Below, in pieces: positions 1 to 7,109 of a stretch of DNA of 38,865 bases (positions are counted from its first letter, which is position 1; every line of letters begins with the position of its first letter). The stretch comes from Desertimonas flava (GTDB lineage: Bacteria > Actinomycetota > Acidimicrobiia > Acidimicrobiales > Ilumatobacteraceae). The notes below the pieces were generated by a model. That model did no database searches and was not told the origin of the DNA. It saw nothing but the letters and a program-made list of their open reading frames with translations. The stretch is taken from NCBI RefSeq assembly GCF_003426815.1, contig NZ_QKYK01000043.1, forward strand, positions 1-38,865, written 5' to 3'. A program made the translations under genes and the position numbers.

Positions 1-180
1 GGCACGGCGCCGCGACACCAAGCTCCAGAGCCATGGCAACGCCAGTGACGATGGCCTACCCGACCGATCAGGCCGACCGGCCGGCAACCACCATTATGAA
101 CACCCAGCAAGCTCCGCTCGTCGCCGCATCGGGGGGCTACCGCCCCCCGAGCCCCCCGAGCCCCCCGACGGAGTCGGATC
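1..180. other. Upstream stretch without a confident gene
   Basis: No convincing gene lies before livF. On the minus strand an ATG at 34 would open a frame running off the left edge (MALELGVAAP...), so a divergent gene may begin here, but ten codons are too few to judge. The plus-strand frame from 33 to 239 is Pro/Arg-rich and has no family look. The right half is a C-rich repeat, listed separately. The remaining liv genes would be expected to the left if the operon were intact, but nothing visible shows them. Confidence 0.4.
104..160. repeat. GC-rich dispersed repeat, copy 1
   Basis: The stretch starts with CAGCAAGCT, continues with CGCTC.TCGCCGCATCGG, then forms a small G-run/C-run hairpin (GGGGGG..CCCCCC), and ends in three tandem CCCCCCGAG units. 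The same order of elements recurs at 17758-17816 after polA, with matching flanks and a different hairpin stem. This is a dispersed non-coding repeat whose function is unknown. Confidence 0.6.
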
Positions 181-231
181 GTGGCATGGGGGCCGACCGG
201 ATCCGACCGCCGCGCCGCCGATGGGGCTGGC

Positions 232-1038
232 GTGGCTGACGTCGCGACGGCGCTGGAGGTGACGAACCTCGAGGTGTTCTACCACCGGCTCTCGCAGGTG
301 CTGCGGGGCGTGAGCCTGGCCGTTCCCGACGGTGGCGTCGTCGCCCTGCTCGGTCCCAACGGCGCCGGCAAGACGACGGTGCTGCGGGCCATCAGCGGGC
401 TGCTCGAGTTGCACGACGGCGACCTGCGCAAGGGCCACGTGTTGCTGCACGGCCGCGACGTCACCAGGGCGGCGGCGGCCGAGATGGTGCGCGGCGGACT
501 CGCCCAGGTGCTCGAGGGACGCCAGGTGTTCCCAACGTTGAGCGTCGACGAGAACCTCCGGACGGGCGGCCATACCCAACGCCGTCACCGCAACATCGGC
601 GACGACCTCGACCGGGTGTACACGAGGTTCCCCCGGCTGGCCGAACGGCGCACCCAGGCGGCCGGTTACCTGTCGGGCGGCGAGCAGCAGATGTTGGCCA
701 TCGGTCGAGCCCTGATGGCGGCGCCGCGGATCCTGCTGCTCGACGAGCCGAGTCTCGGCCTGGCGCCGAAGCTCGTGGAGGAGATCGGCGCGGTGATCCG
801 CTCGATCAACGAGGACGGCACGTCGGTGCTGCTCGTCGAGCAGAACGCGGGCATGGCCCTCGAGATCGCCGACCACGGGTACGTCCTCGAGAACGGGAGG
901 GTGGTCATGGACGCTCCGGCCGAGAAGCTCCTGCGTGACGAGGACATTCGCGAGTTCTACCTCGGGGTCCATGGCAGCACGCACACCAACTACCGCGAGA
1001 TCAAGCACTACCGGCGCAAGAAGCGGTGGTTGTCGTGA
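232..1038 (+). CDS. livF: Branched-chain amino-acid-type ABC transporter ATPase LivF
   Basis: ATP-binding subunit of a LivFGHM-type importer, acting on the inner face of the membrane to power uptake of branched-chain amino acids or a related amide or urea-like substrate. Numbered from this start (268 aa), it shows Walker A GPNGAGKT near residue 41, the signature LSGGEQQ near 148, and Walker B ILLLDEPSLGLAP followed by LLVEQN, the LivF form of the switch region. The basic tail ending HYRRKKRWLS is seen in LivF proteins of this type. The start is uncertain: GTG 232 fits the family N-terminus (8 residues before the first strand), while an in-frame GTG at 181 has GGAG at 170-173 and would add 17 residues. 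livG follows with a 4-bp overlap, so the two are one operon. Permease and binding-protein genes are not in the window, so the substrate cannot be assigned. Confidence 0.92.
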   Translation: MADVATALEVTNLEVFYHRLSQVLRGVSLAVPDGGVVALLGPNGAGKTTVLRAISGLLELHDGDLRKGHVLLHGRDVTRAAAAEMVRGGLAQVLEGRQVFPTLSVDENLRTGGHTQRRHRNIGDDLDRVYTRFPRLAERRTQAAGYLSGGEQQMLAIGRALMAAPRILLLDEPSLGLAPKLVEEIGAVIRSINEDGTSVLLVEQNAGMALEIADHGYVLENGRVVMDAPAEKLLRDEDIREFYLGVHGSTHTNYREIKHYRRKKRWLS

Positions 1039-1826
1039 CCGGTCCGGGAACCCAGCCGCTGTTGAGCGTCGACGGGCTGTCGCTGCGGTTCAAGGGCGTC
1101 ACGGCCGTCGACGACGTCAGCTTCGACGTGCACGCGGGCGAGATCTTCGCCGTGATCGGACCCAACGGCGCCGGCAAGACGTCCGTGTTCAACTGCATCA
1201 GCGGCGTGTACCGGCCGACGTTCGGCGCCGTGCGGTTCGACGGCCGCGACATCACCGGGATGCGTCCCCACAAGGTCGCCGCGTCGGGCGTGGTGCGCAC
1301 GTTCCAGAACGTCGAGGTGTTCCCCACGATGACCGTGGTCGAGAACCTGCTGCTCGGTCGCTACCACCAGATGCGGTCGGGACTGATCAGCGGGGCGATC
1401 TGGATGGGGCGCGCGGTGAACGAGGAGATCGCCCACCGCCGCCGCGTCGAGGAGATCATCGACTTCCTCGAGATCCAGCCGATCCGCTCGCACCAGGTCG
1501 GTTCGCTCCCGCACGGGCTGCAGAAGCGCGTCGAGTTGGGCCGGGCGCTGGCGATGGAGCCGCGCATCCTCCTGCTCGACGAGCCGGTGGCGGGCATGAA
1601 CCAGGAAGAGACCGAGGACATGGTGCGCTTCGTGCTCGACGTCAACGCCGAGCTCGGCGTGACCGTGGTGATCGTCGAGCACGACATGGGCGTGGTGATG
1701 GACATCTCGAGCCGCATCTGCGTGCTCGACTTCGGCCGGGTTGTGTCCATCGGAGAGCCGTCGGTGGTGGCCAACGACCCCGCCGTGATCGAGGCCTACC
1801 TCAGCAGCGCGGCCGACCGCTCGTGA
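1035..1826 (+). CDS. livG: Branched-chain amino-acid-type ABC transporter ATPase LivG
   Basis: Second ATPase of the same importer and partner of LivF in the nucleotide-binding heterodimer. It has Walker A GPNGAGKT, the degenerate LivG signature (LPHGLQKRVELGRAL), Walker B ILLLDEPVAGMN with the LivG-specific AGMN, and the switch region VIVEHDMGVVM. I chose GTG 1035 because its GTGA overlaps the livF stop; GTG 1026 in the same frame is possible and would overlap livF by 13 nt. Length is about 263 aa, normal for the family. The stop codon lies inside the left arm of the perfect hairpin 1823-1867, so the transcript folds directly at the end of the gene. Both ATPases are confidently of the Liv family; substrate is unknown. 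Confidence 0.93.
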   Translation: MTGPGTQPLLSVDGLSLRFKGVTAVDDVSFDVHAGEIFAVIGPNGAGKTSVFNCISGVYRPTFGAVRFDGRDITGMRPHKVAASGVVRTFQNVEVFPTMTVVENLLLGRYHQMRSGLISGAIWMGRAVNEEIAHRRRVEEIIDFLEIQPIRSHQVGSLPHGLQKRVELGRALAMEPRILLLDEPVAGMNQEETEDMVRFVLDVNAELGVTVVIVEHDMGVVMDISSRICVLDFGRVVSIGEPSVVANDPAVIEAYLSSAADRS

Positions 1827-1867
1827 TCGCCCCGAGATAGTGCCTGGCACTATCTCGGGGCGATCAC
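1823..1867. terminator. Perfect 21-bp hairpin at livG 3' end
   Basis: Arms 1823-1843 and 1847-1867 are exact reverse complements around the three-base loop CTG. The centre reads GTGCCTGGCAC. The left arm includes the livG stop codon. There is no T-run after it, so an intrinsic terminator is a guess; it belongs to the hairpin family at 5880, 17810 and 37721. The livG and polA copies share the same arm sequence but have opposite central bases, that is, opposite orientation. Confidence 0.75.
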
Positions 1868-1884
1868 ATGCGACACTCGACGGA

Positions 1885-2994
1885 GTGGAGGTCCTGAGCA
1901 AGCAGCAGGCGCGGCGGATCGCCGTGCGGGCGCAGTTGCTCGACGCCCGCCGGCCAGGCGGACTGATCGAGGCGGTGCAGCGCCTCGGCGTGTTGCAGAA
2001 CGATCCGACCAACGCTGTCGCCCGCAGTGCCCAGCTCGTCCTGTGGAGCCGGCTCGGCTCGGGGTACGCGCCTGAGGAGCTCCAGGCGGCGCTCGATGGC
2101 CGGGCGCTGATCGAGATCGGCCTGATGATCCGCCCGGCCGAGGACGTCGCCCTGCTGCGGGCCGAGATGAACGCCCGCCGGGAGGGGGTCGACATCCCCG
2201 ACTGGCAGCGCGGAGCCAACAGGTGGGTCGAGGCCAACGACGCCTGTCGTCGCGACATCCTCCGGCGTCTCGCCGACGAGGGGCCACTCGTCGCGGGCGA
2301 GCTCCCCGACACGTGCGTCGTACCGTGGCGGTCGACGGGCTGGACGAACGACCGCAACGTCAACCAGATGCTCGAGATCCTCGCGGCGCGGGGCGAGGTG
2401 GCCACGCCGGGCCGCCGCGGCAACGAGCGTTTGTGGGACCTCGCCGAGCGTGTGTACCCCGACGACCCGGTGCCGTCGCGCGAGGACGCGGCCCGGATGC
2501 GCAACGAGCTCCGGCTGCGGGCCCTCGGCATCGCCCGTGAGAAGGCGCCGGCGACCCCCACGATCCCCAACCACGTGGGTCCCGTCGGGACGCTCGTCAC
2601 GGTCGAGGGGGTCCGCGGCAAGTGGCGGGTCGACGCCGACCAGCTGGCGGCGGTCGACGAGCCGTTCGAAGGCCGCACCGCGTTGCTGTCGCCGCTCGAT
2701 CACCTCGTGTTCGACCGCAAGCGGGTCGCCGAGCTGTTCGACTATGAGTACCTCCTCGAGATGTACAAGCCGAAGGCGAAACGGCGGTGGGGCTACTGGG
2801 CGATGCCGATCCTCCACGGCGACGAACTGGTGGGCAAGCTCGACGCCACCGCCGACCGCAAGCAGGGCGTGCTGCGGGTCGACGCCGTGCATCCCGACAC
2901 CGAACTGACGCCCGCGATGGAGGCCTCGATCGACGCCGAGATCGCCGATCTGGCCAGCTGGCTCGACCTCGCCCTCGAGCGACCGGAAGCCTGA
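1885..2994 (+). CDS. AlkZ/YcaQ-like winged-helix DNA glycosylase family protein
   Basis: Member of the HTH_42 (AlkZ/YcaQ) winged-helix family, whose studied members are DNA glycosylases that remove bulky alkylated bases or unhook interstrand crosslinks. The N-terminus LSKQQARRIAVRAQLLD and the segment LGVLQNDPTNAV are typical. In the latter, Q38-x-D40 (numbered from GTG 1885) sits where characterised members carry their catalytic QxQ or QxD motif. The central region holds repeated winged-helix-like segments, and the C-terminal part (LSPLDHLVFDRKRVAELFDYEY) is strongly family-like. Length is about 369 aa. The frame stays open upstream into the hairpin, but GTG 1885 (after CGGA) or CTG 1894 (after GGAG) are better starts than anything inside the stem. 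It stands between liv and suf genes with no obvious partner. A DNA-repair role is inferred from family and motif, not shown. Confidence 0.8.
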   Translation: MEVLSKQQARRIAVRAQLLDARRPGGLIEAVQRLGVLQNDPTNAVARSAQLVLWSRLGSGYAPEELQAALDGRALIEIGLMIRPAEDVALLRAEMNARREGVDIPDWQRGANRWVEANDACRRDILRRLADEGPLVAGELPDTCVVPWRSTGWTNDRNVNQMLEILAARGEVATPGRRGNERLWDLAERVYPDDPVPSREDAARMRNELRLRALGIAREKAPATPTIPNHVGPVGTLVTVEGVRGKWRVDADQLAAVDEPFEGRTALLSPLDHLVFDRKRVAELFDYEYLLEMYKPKAKRRWGYWAMPILHGDELVGKLDATADRKQGVLRVDAVHPDTELTPAMEASIDAEIADLASWLDLALERPEA

Positions 2995-3012
2995 TCCGGC
3001 CGTTCCTGCTCG

Positions 3013-3018
3013 TAGCCT
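3013..3018 (+). promoter_or_regulatory. Leaderless -10 (TAGCCT) of sufD
   Basis: TAGCCT ends 7 nt before GTG 3026. The GGAGG at 3019-3023 is only 2 nt from the start codon, too close for a normal Shine-Dalgarno, so leaderless transcription is the better reading. Confidence 0.5.
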
Positions 3019-3025
3019 GGAGGTC

Positions 3026-4204
3026 GTGCACGCGTTCACCCCCGAGTCCGCACGCGCCCTCGATGCGCCGTTCGGCGACGCCCGAGTCGCCGCCGCCGAA
3101 CGGGCCGCTGCGCAGCCCTGGCCCACGACGACCGAAGAGATCTGGCGGTACAGCCGCATCGGCGAGCTCGACCTCGGCGCGTTCGAGGCCGGGCCGTTGG
3201 AGACATCGGTCACCGGGGCGACCGACGGCATCGTGGTCGACGCCGCCTCGCTGGCGAGCTTCCCCTCCGTCCTCGACGGAGCCGTCGACGACGTCGCCCC
3301 CGACCTCTTCGCCGAGCTGAACACGGCGTTCGCCACGCCGACCGTCGTGCAGGTGCCGGCCGGCCGGACCGTGGCCGAGCCGATCGTGATCACCCACAAC
3401 GTGCCGGTGGCGAAGTCGGCCGTGTTCCCCCGTCTCGTCATCGACGTCGGCGAGGATGCCGACGTCACGGTCGTCGAGCGGTTCACGTCGAACGACGACG
3501 TCTTGGTGGTCCCGGTGGTCCACATTCGTGCCGCCCGAGCCGCCCGCGTGCGCTACCTGTCGGTGAACCAGCTGTCCGAGCGGGCCTGGCAGATCGGCCA
3601 CCAGCAGGCGGTCGGCGACGCCGACTCGACCATCCTGCTGTCCACGGTGGCTCTCGGAGGTCACTACGCACGCACGCGCACGGAGGCCAGAGCATCCGGG
3701 CGCGGCGCCAGCACGAAGCAGGTGGCCCTGTACTTCGCCGGCGGTGAGCAGATGCACGACTTCCGCACGATCCAAGATCACGACGCCCCCCATACGTCGA
3801 GCGACCTCCTGTTCAAGGGCGCCGTGCAGAACGACGCGGCGAGTGTGTACACCGGCCTCATCAAGATCCGCCCCCACGCTCGGGGCACCGCGGCGTTCCA
3901 GACGAACCGCAACCTCACGCTCGGGCAGGGCGCGTGGGCCGAGAGCGTCCCCAACCTCGACATCCAGACGAACGACGTGCGCTGCAGCCACGCCTCGACC
4001 GTCGGCCCGATCGACCCCGAACATCGCTTCTACCTCGAGAGCCGCGGCATCCCGACCAACGTCGCCGACCGGCTGATCGTGCTCGGCTTCTTCGACGAGG
4101 TGCTGTCGCAGCTGCCCGTCCCGGCGCTCGCCGCCGAGCTGCGCGCCAGCGTGGCCGCCAAGCTCGACGTGGCCTCCATCGAGGCCACGAGGGAGGCGTC
4201 GTGA
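3026..4204 (+). CDS. sufD: Fe-S cluster assembly scaffold protein SufD
   Basis: SufD is the partner of SufB in the SufBC2D scaffold, which builds [Fe-S] clusters in the cytosol from SufS-derived sulfur and delivers them to apoproteins. The 392-aa protein has the variable N-terminus with the PTTTEEIWRYSRI element, a long right-handed beta-helix core, and the diagnostic C-terminal stretch around RCSHASTVGPIDPEHRFY, where the conserved His equivalent to the SufB/D interface histidine lies, followed by a short helical tail. It looks like SufD rather than SufB: it is shorter, and the N-terminal WRYS element is a SufD trait. The Rieske gene follows with a GTGA overlap. It is striking that sufB, normally the neighbour upstream, is absent; the upstream gene is the AlkZ-like one. 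Confidence 0.93.
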   Translation: MHAFTPESARALDAPFGDARVAAAERAAAQPWPTTTEEIWRYSRIGELDLGAFEAGPLETSVTGATDGIVVDAASLASFPSVLDGAVDDVAPDLFAELNTAFATPTVVQVPAGRTVAEPIVITHNVPVAKSAVFPRLVIDVGEDADVTVVERFTSNDDVLVVPVVHIRAARAARVRYLSVNQLSERAWQIGHQQAVGDADSTILLSTVALGGHYARTRTEARASGRGASTKQVALYFAGGEQMHDFRTIQDHDAPHTSSDLLFKGAVQNDAASVYTGLIKIRPHARGTAAFQTNRNLTLGQGAWAESVPNLDIQTNDVRCSHASTVGPIDPEHRFYLESRGIPTNVADRLIVLGFFDEVLSQLPVPALAAELRASVAAKLDVASIEATREAS

Positions 4205-4545
4205 CGTCGGTCAGCCTTCCCCTGGCCGAGATCGTGGAAGGCACGGCGACCCGCGTCATGGTGGGCGACCACGCCGTCTGCCTGGTGCGCATCGACGACG
4301 ACGTGTACGCGATCGGCGACGTGTGCAGCCATGCCGACGTGTCGCTCTCCGACGGCGAGGTGTACCGCGACGACCTCGAGATCGAGTGCCCGCAGCACGG
4401 CAGCGTCTTCAGCCTCGTCGACGGCACCCCGGGCACGTTGCCGGCCACGCAGCCGGTGCCCGTGTTCGACGTGGTCGTCGCCGACGGGACCGTCACCGTG
4501 TCCAGCAGCATCCGTTCCGACCAGCGACTGGAGAATGATCGATGA
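4201..4545 (+). CDS. Rieske [2Fe-2S] ferredoxin of the suf operon
   Basis: Small 114-aa protein with one Rieske domain. The ligands are visible as C-S-H near residue 42 and C-P-Q-H near residue 64, the Cys-x-His / Cys-x2-His arrangement of NDO-type ferredoxins. Actinobacterial suf operons commonly carry such a gene between sufD and sufC, where it is thought to supply electrons for, or receive, a nascent cluster; the exact role is not settled. GTG 4201 overlaps the sufD stop (GTGA) and the stop overlaps the sufC ATG (ATGA), so all three genes are translationally coupled. The frame is open further upstream, but that part is antisense-like shadow of sufD. Confidence 0.9.
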   Translation: MTSVSLPLAEIVEGTATRVMVGDHAVCLVRIDDDVYAIGDVCSHADVSLSDGEVYRDDLEIECPQHGSVFSLVDGTPGTLPATQPVPVFDVVVADGTVTVSSSIRSDQRLENDR

Positions 4546-5360
4546 CCGCGCCCGCCCCTCAATCCGTGCTCGAGATCAAGGGCCTGCGCGTCGCCGTCGG
4601 TGGCAAGGAGATCCTCCGCGGGATCGACCTCACGGTCGCCAGTGGTCAGGTGCACGCGGTCATGGGTCCCAACGGCGCCGGCAAGAGCACGCTGTCGGCC
4701 GCGGTGATGGGCAAGCCGGGCTACGACATCCTCGGCGGCTCGGTCACGCTCGACGGCGCCGACGTGCTGTCGATGTCCGTGTGGGAACGGGCCGTCGCCG
4801 GTCTCCACCTCGTGATGCAGTACCCGACCGAGGTGCCCGGTGTGGCGCTCGACGACGTGATGAGCGAGGCGCTGTCGGCACGGGGCCGGGGCGGCTCCGA
4901 CATCGACGCCGTTCTCGCCGCCGAGGCCGAGCGCATCGGCCTGCCGACGGCGCTGTTGCACCGCGCCCTGAACGTCGACCTGTCGGGGGGCGAGAAGAAG
5001 CGCAACGAGACGCTGCAGTTGGCCGTCCTCGGCCCGCGCATCGCCATCCTCGACGAGCTCGACTCCGGGCTCGACGTCGACGCCCTGCGCGCCTGCGCGC
5101 AGCGCGTCGAGGCCCTGACGCAGCCCGACGACGTGTCGCCGGGGCTCGGTGTGCTCGTGATCACCCACTACAACCGGCTGCTCACCGAGTTGCACCCCGA
5201 CACGATCCACATCCTCGTCAAGGGTCGGATCGTCGCCGAGGGTGGTCCCGAGCTGGCCGACGTGCTCGAGGCCGACGGCTACGCCGCGTTCAGCGACGAG
5301 GTCGACGAGCCGGCGCCGTCGGCGGGCGGGCTCGACGATCTCTTCGCCCCGCCGCGCTGA
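4542..5360 (+). CDS. sufC: SUF ABC-type ATPase SufC (copy 1)
   Basis: Cytosolic ATPase that drives conformational change in the SufBC2D scaffold. The 272-aa protein shows Walker A GPNGAGKS, signature LSGGEKKRNE, Walker B with the SufC hallmark DELDSGLDVDAL, and VLVITHYNRLL. The start is clear: GGAG at 4530-4533 lies 8 nt before ATG 4542, which overlaps the Rieske stop. The C-terminus ends in a short acidic extension (LDDLFAPP) beyond the usual SufC end. A second, clearly different SufC is encoded at 8416-9225 on the other strand. This one is physically linked to sufD and is the likelier canonical partner. Confidence 0.93.
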   Translation: MTAPAPQSVLEIKGLRVAVGGKEILRGIDLTVASGQVHAVMGPNGAGKSTLSAAVMGKPGYDILGGSVTLDGADVLSMSVWERAVAGLHLVMQYPTEVPGVALDDVMSEALSARGRGGSDIDAVLAAEAERIGLPTALLHRALNVDLSGGEKKRNETLQLAVLGPRIAILDELDSGLDVDALRACAQRVEALTQPDDVSPGLGVLVITHYNRLLTELHPDTIHILVKGRIVAEGGPELADVLEADGYAAFSDEVDEPAPSAGGLDDLFAPPR

Positions 5361-5401
5361 CTCGTTCGTCACCCGGCGGGCGGTGATGGCATCGTGGGCG
5401 C

Positions 5402-5872
5402 ATGCATCCCAACGTCGCCAAGGTCGTCGCCGCTGCCCGCGAACGGGGTCTCGAGATCGAGACGTTCCACTTTCCCGACGGCACCAAGACGGCGGCCGAC
5501 GCGGCGGCGGCGATCGGGGTCGAGGTCGGCCAGATCGTCAAGAGCCTGATCTTCGGCGTCGACGGCAAGATCGTTCTCGCCTACGTCAGCGGGGCCAATC
5601 AGCTGGCCGAGAAGAAGCTGGCGGTCGCCGCCGGCGGGACGAAGTGCGCCCGCGTCGACGCCGACGCCGTGCGCGAGGCGACCGGGTTCCCGATCGGCGG
5701 GGTCCCGCCGTTCGGCCACGCCACCGAGCTGCCCGTCTTCATCGACCCCGACCTGCTGCAGTACGACGAGGTCTGGGCGGCCGCCGGGACCTGGAACGAC
5801 GTGTTCCGCATCGCCCCGGCCGATCTGGTTGCGGCGAGCGGCGGCACCGTGACCGACCTGCGGAAGGACTGA
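5402..5872 (+). CDS. YbaK/EbsC-type aminoacyl-tRNA deacylase
   Basis: 156-aa YbaK/ProXp-family protein. The family hydrolyses mischarged tRNAs such as Cys- or Ala-tRNAPro, in trans, as quality control in the cytosol. Seen here: the conserved lysine in VKSLIF (K47), the loop GFPIGGVPPFGH near residue 100, and the usual single-domain length. The exact tRNA specificity cannot be told from sequence. ATG 5402 starts 41 bp after sufC1; no Shine-Dalgarno or TANNNT is obvious, so it may be co-transcribed with the suf genes. It ends just before a 17-bp perfect hairpin that separates it from the convergent thioesterase gene. Confidence 0.88.
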   Translation: MHPNVAKVVAAARERGLEIETFHFPDGTKTAADAAAAIGVEVGQIVKSLIFGVDGKIVLAYVSGANQLAEKKLAVAAGGTKCARVDADAVREATGFPIGGVPPFGHATELPVFIDPDLLQYDEVWAAAGTWNDVFRIAPADLVAASGGTVTDLRKD

Positions 5873-5879
5873 GCAGCTG

Positions 5880-5916
5880 GCGGTAACAGATGGTGCCTGG
5901 CACCATCTGTTACCGC
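5880..5916. terminator. Perfect 17-bp hairpin between convergent genes
   Basis: Arms 5880-5896 and 5900-5916 pair perfectly around loop CTG; the centre is GTGCCTGGCAC as at livG, but the outer arms are unrelated. It lies between the stops of the YbaK gene and the thioesterase gene, so a bidirectional terminator is plausible; there is no T-run. Confidence 0.7.
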
Positions 5917-5917
5917 G

Positions 5918-6604
5918 CTACTCGGAGGGCGCGGGGAGCTGCTGCGTCTTCGCTGCGAACAGCGTCGGGTCGACGGTGATGAACAGCCCGGTGCCGCGGG
6001 CGACGACCGGCTCGCCCGGAGCGGTCACGTCGATCAGCTCGCCGGTGATCCACACCTTGCGGCCGTCCTCCCGATCGACCCGGCCCCGGCACAGCAGCGG
6101 CCGGTGCAGCGGGGTGGGGGCGGCGTAGCGGATCGAGAGCTCCCCGGTGAACGCCGGCTTGCCGATGATGCCGAGGGCGAACCCGAAGACGTCGTCGAAC
6201 AGCCCGGCGACGATGCCGCCGTGGGCGCGGCCCGGAGCGCCCTCGTGGGCGGCCCGCAACGTCAGCTCGGCCTCGACGACGTCGCCGCGGCGGTGGACCC
6301 GCAGGTCGACGCCCCACGGACTGGCGCTGCCCGAGAACGGGCGGTCGTCGTACGACTCGACGTGGGCCTCCGTCGGGGTCGGCGTGTACGTGCGGTCGGC
6401 GAACTCGGACTCGCTGCGCTGGCGCGGCGCACCCTGCTCGAGGCGGGCCACGAGGGCGTTCAGCGTGGCGGTCACCTCGTCGAGCAGTTCGACGTCGGCG
6501 ACGTGACCGACGATCGCGTGGCCGATGTCGCGCACGGCCCGACCGGCGGCCCGGCGAGCCGCGGCGTCCGGCGACAGCTCGTCGCCGGCCTCCCAGAGAC
6601 TCAC
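5918..6604 (-). CDS. PaaI-type hotdog thioesterase
   Basis: About 228 aa. The C-terminal half is a hotdog fold: HGGIVAGLFDDVFGFAL is the PaaI-like active-site helix, where the Asp after the HGG helix turn is the usual catalytic acid, and it is followed by the strands carrying ELSIRYAAPTPLHRPL. Such enzymes hydrolyse acyl-CoA thioesters; the substrate here is unknown. The first 80 residues are an extra helical region rich in Ala/Arg. GTG 6604 overlaps the sufU stop (GTGA), so it is translationally coupled to sufU and is the last gene of the minus-strand suf block. That linkage to Fe-S assembly is unusual for a thioesterase and may only reflect operon packing. Confidence 0.85.
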   Translation of the reverse strand: MSLWEAGDELSPDAAARRAAGRAVRDIGHAIVGHVADVELLDEVTATLNALVARLEQGAPRQRSESEFADRTYTPTPTEAHVESYDDRPFSGSASPWGVDLRVHRRGDVVEAELTLRAAHEGAPGRAHGGIVAGLFDDVFGFALGIIGKPAFTGELSIRYAAPTPLHRPLLCRGRVDREDGRKVWITGELIDVTAPGEPVVARGTGLFITVDPTLFAAKTQQLPAPSE

Positions 6605-7080
6605 GCGCTGATGGGGTTGTCGATCGCGTCGAGCAGCGTGTTCCACGCCAGGGTGGCGCACTTGATGCGCACCGGGAACTTCACGACGCCCTGCAATGCG
6701 GCGAGATCGCCGAGATCGGAGACGTCGTCGGCGGTGGGCTCGTCGGCCCGATCGATCGTGTCGCCCTGCTCGTCGCTGTCGATCGACATCATGCCCTTGA
6801 AGCGGCGCACGAGCGCCCGCACCTCGTCGATCGAGCGGCCCTTGATCGCCTGGGTCATCATCGACGCCGAGCTCTGCGAGATCGAGCAGCCCTGACCGCC
6901 GACCTTCACGTCGGTCACGGTGTCGCCGTCGACCTGCAGGTAGACCGTGATCTCGTCACCACAGAGCGGGTTGTGTCCACGGGCGACGTTCGCCGGAGGG
7001 GTGGGCAGCTCGCCGCGGTTGCGGGGCGTCCGGTAGTGATCGAGGATGATCTCGCGGTAGAGGTCTTCGAGACCGGGCAT
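6601..7080 (-). CDS. sufU: Zinc-dependent sulfurtransferase SufU
   Basis: 159-aa SufU, which takes persulfide sulfur from SufS and passes it to the SufBCD scaffold. The three cysteines and aspartate that bind zinc are present: C40 and D42 in NPLCGDEI, C65 in GGQGCSIS, and C141 in RIKCATLAW. The insert between C65 and C141 that separates SufU from IscU is present. ATG 7080 is preceded by AGGAG with a 5-nt gap. The gene follows sufS after 29 bp and is coupled to the thioesterase by a GTGA overlap. Confidence 0.95.
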   Translation of the reverse strand: MPGLEDLYREIILDHYRTPRNRGELPTPPANVARGHNPLCGDEITVYLQVDGDTVTDVKVGGQGCSISQSSASMMTQAIKGRSIDEVRALVRRFKGMMSIDSDEQGDTIDRADEPTADDVSDLGDLAALQGVVKFPVRIKCATLAWNTLLDAIDNPISA

Positions 7081-7109
7081 CGTGGCTCCTGGGGTCGGGG
7101 GAGAAGCGG

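Noticed and set aside
1-34. Partial minus-strand gene at the left edge
   Set aside because: Only about ten codons are visible; not enough to call.
33-239. Short plus-strand frame before livF
   Set aside because: Pro/Arg-rich, crosses the C-rich repeat, and overlaps livF; no support.
3019-3023. GGAGG as the Shine-Dalgarno of sufD
   Set aside because: Only 2 nt separate it from GTG 3026; the TAGCCT hexamer at 7 nt explains the start better.
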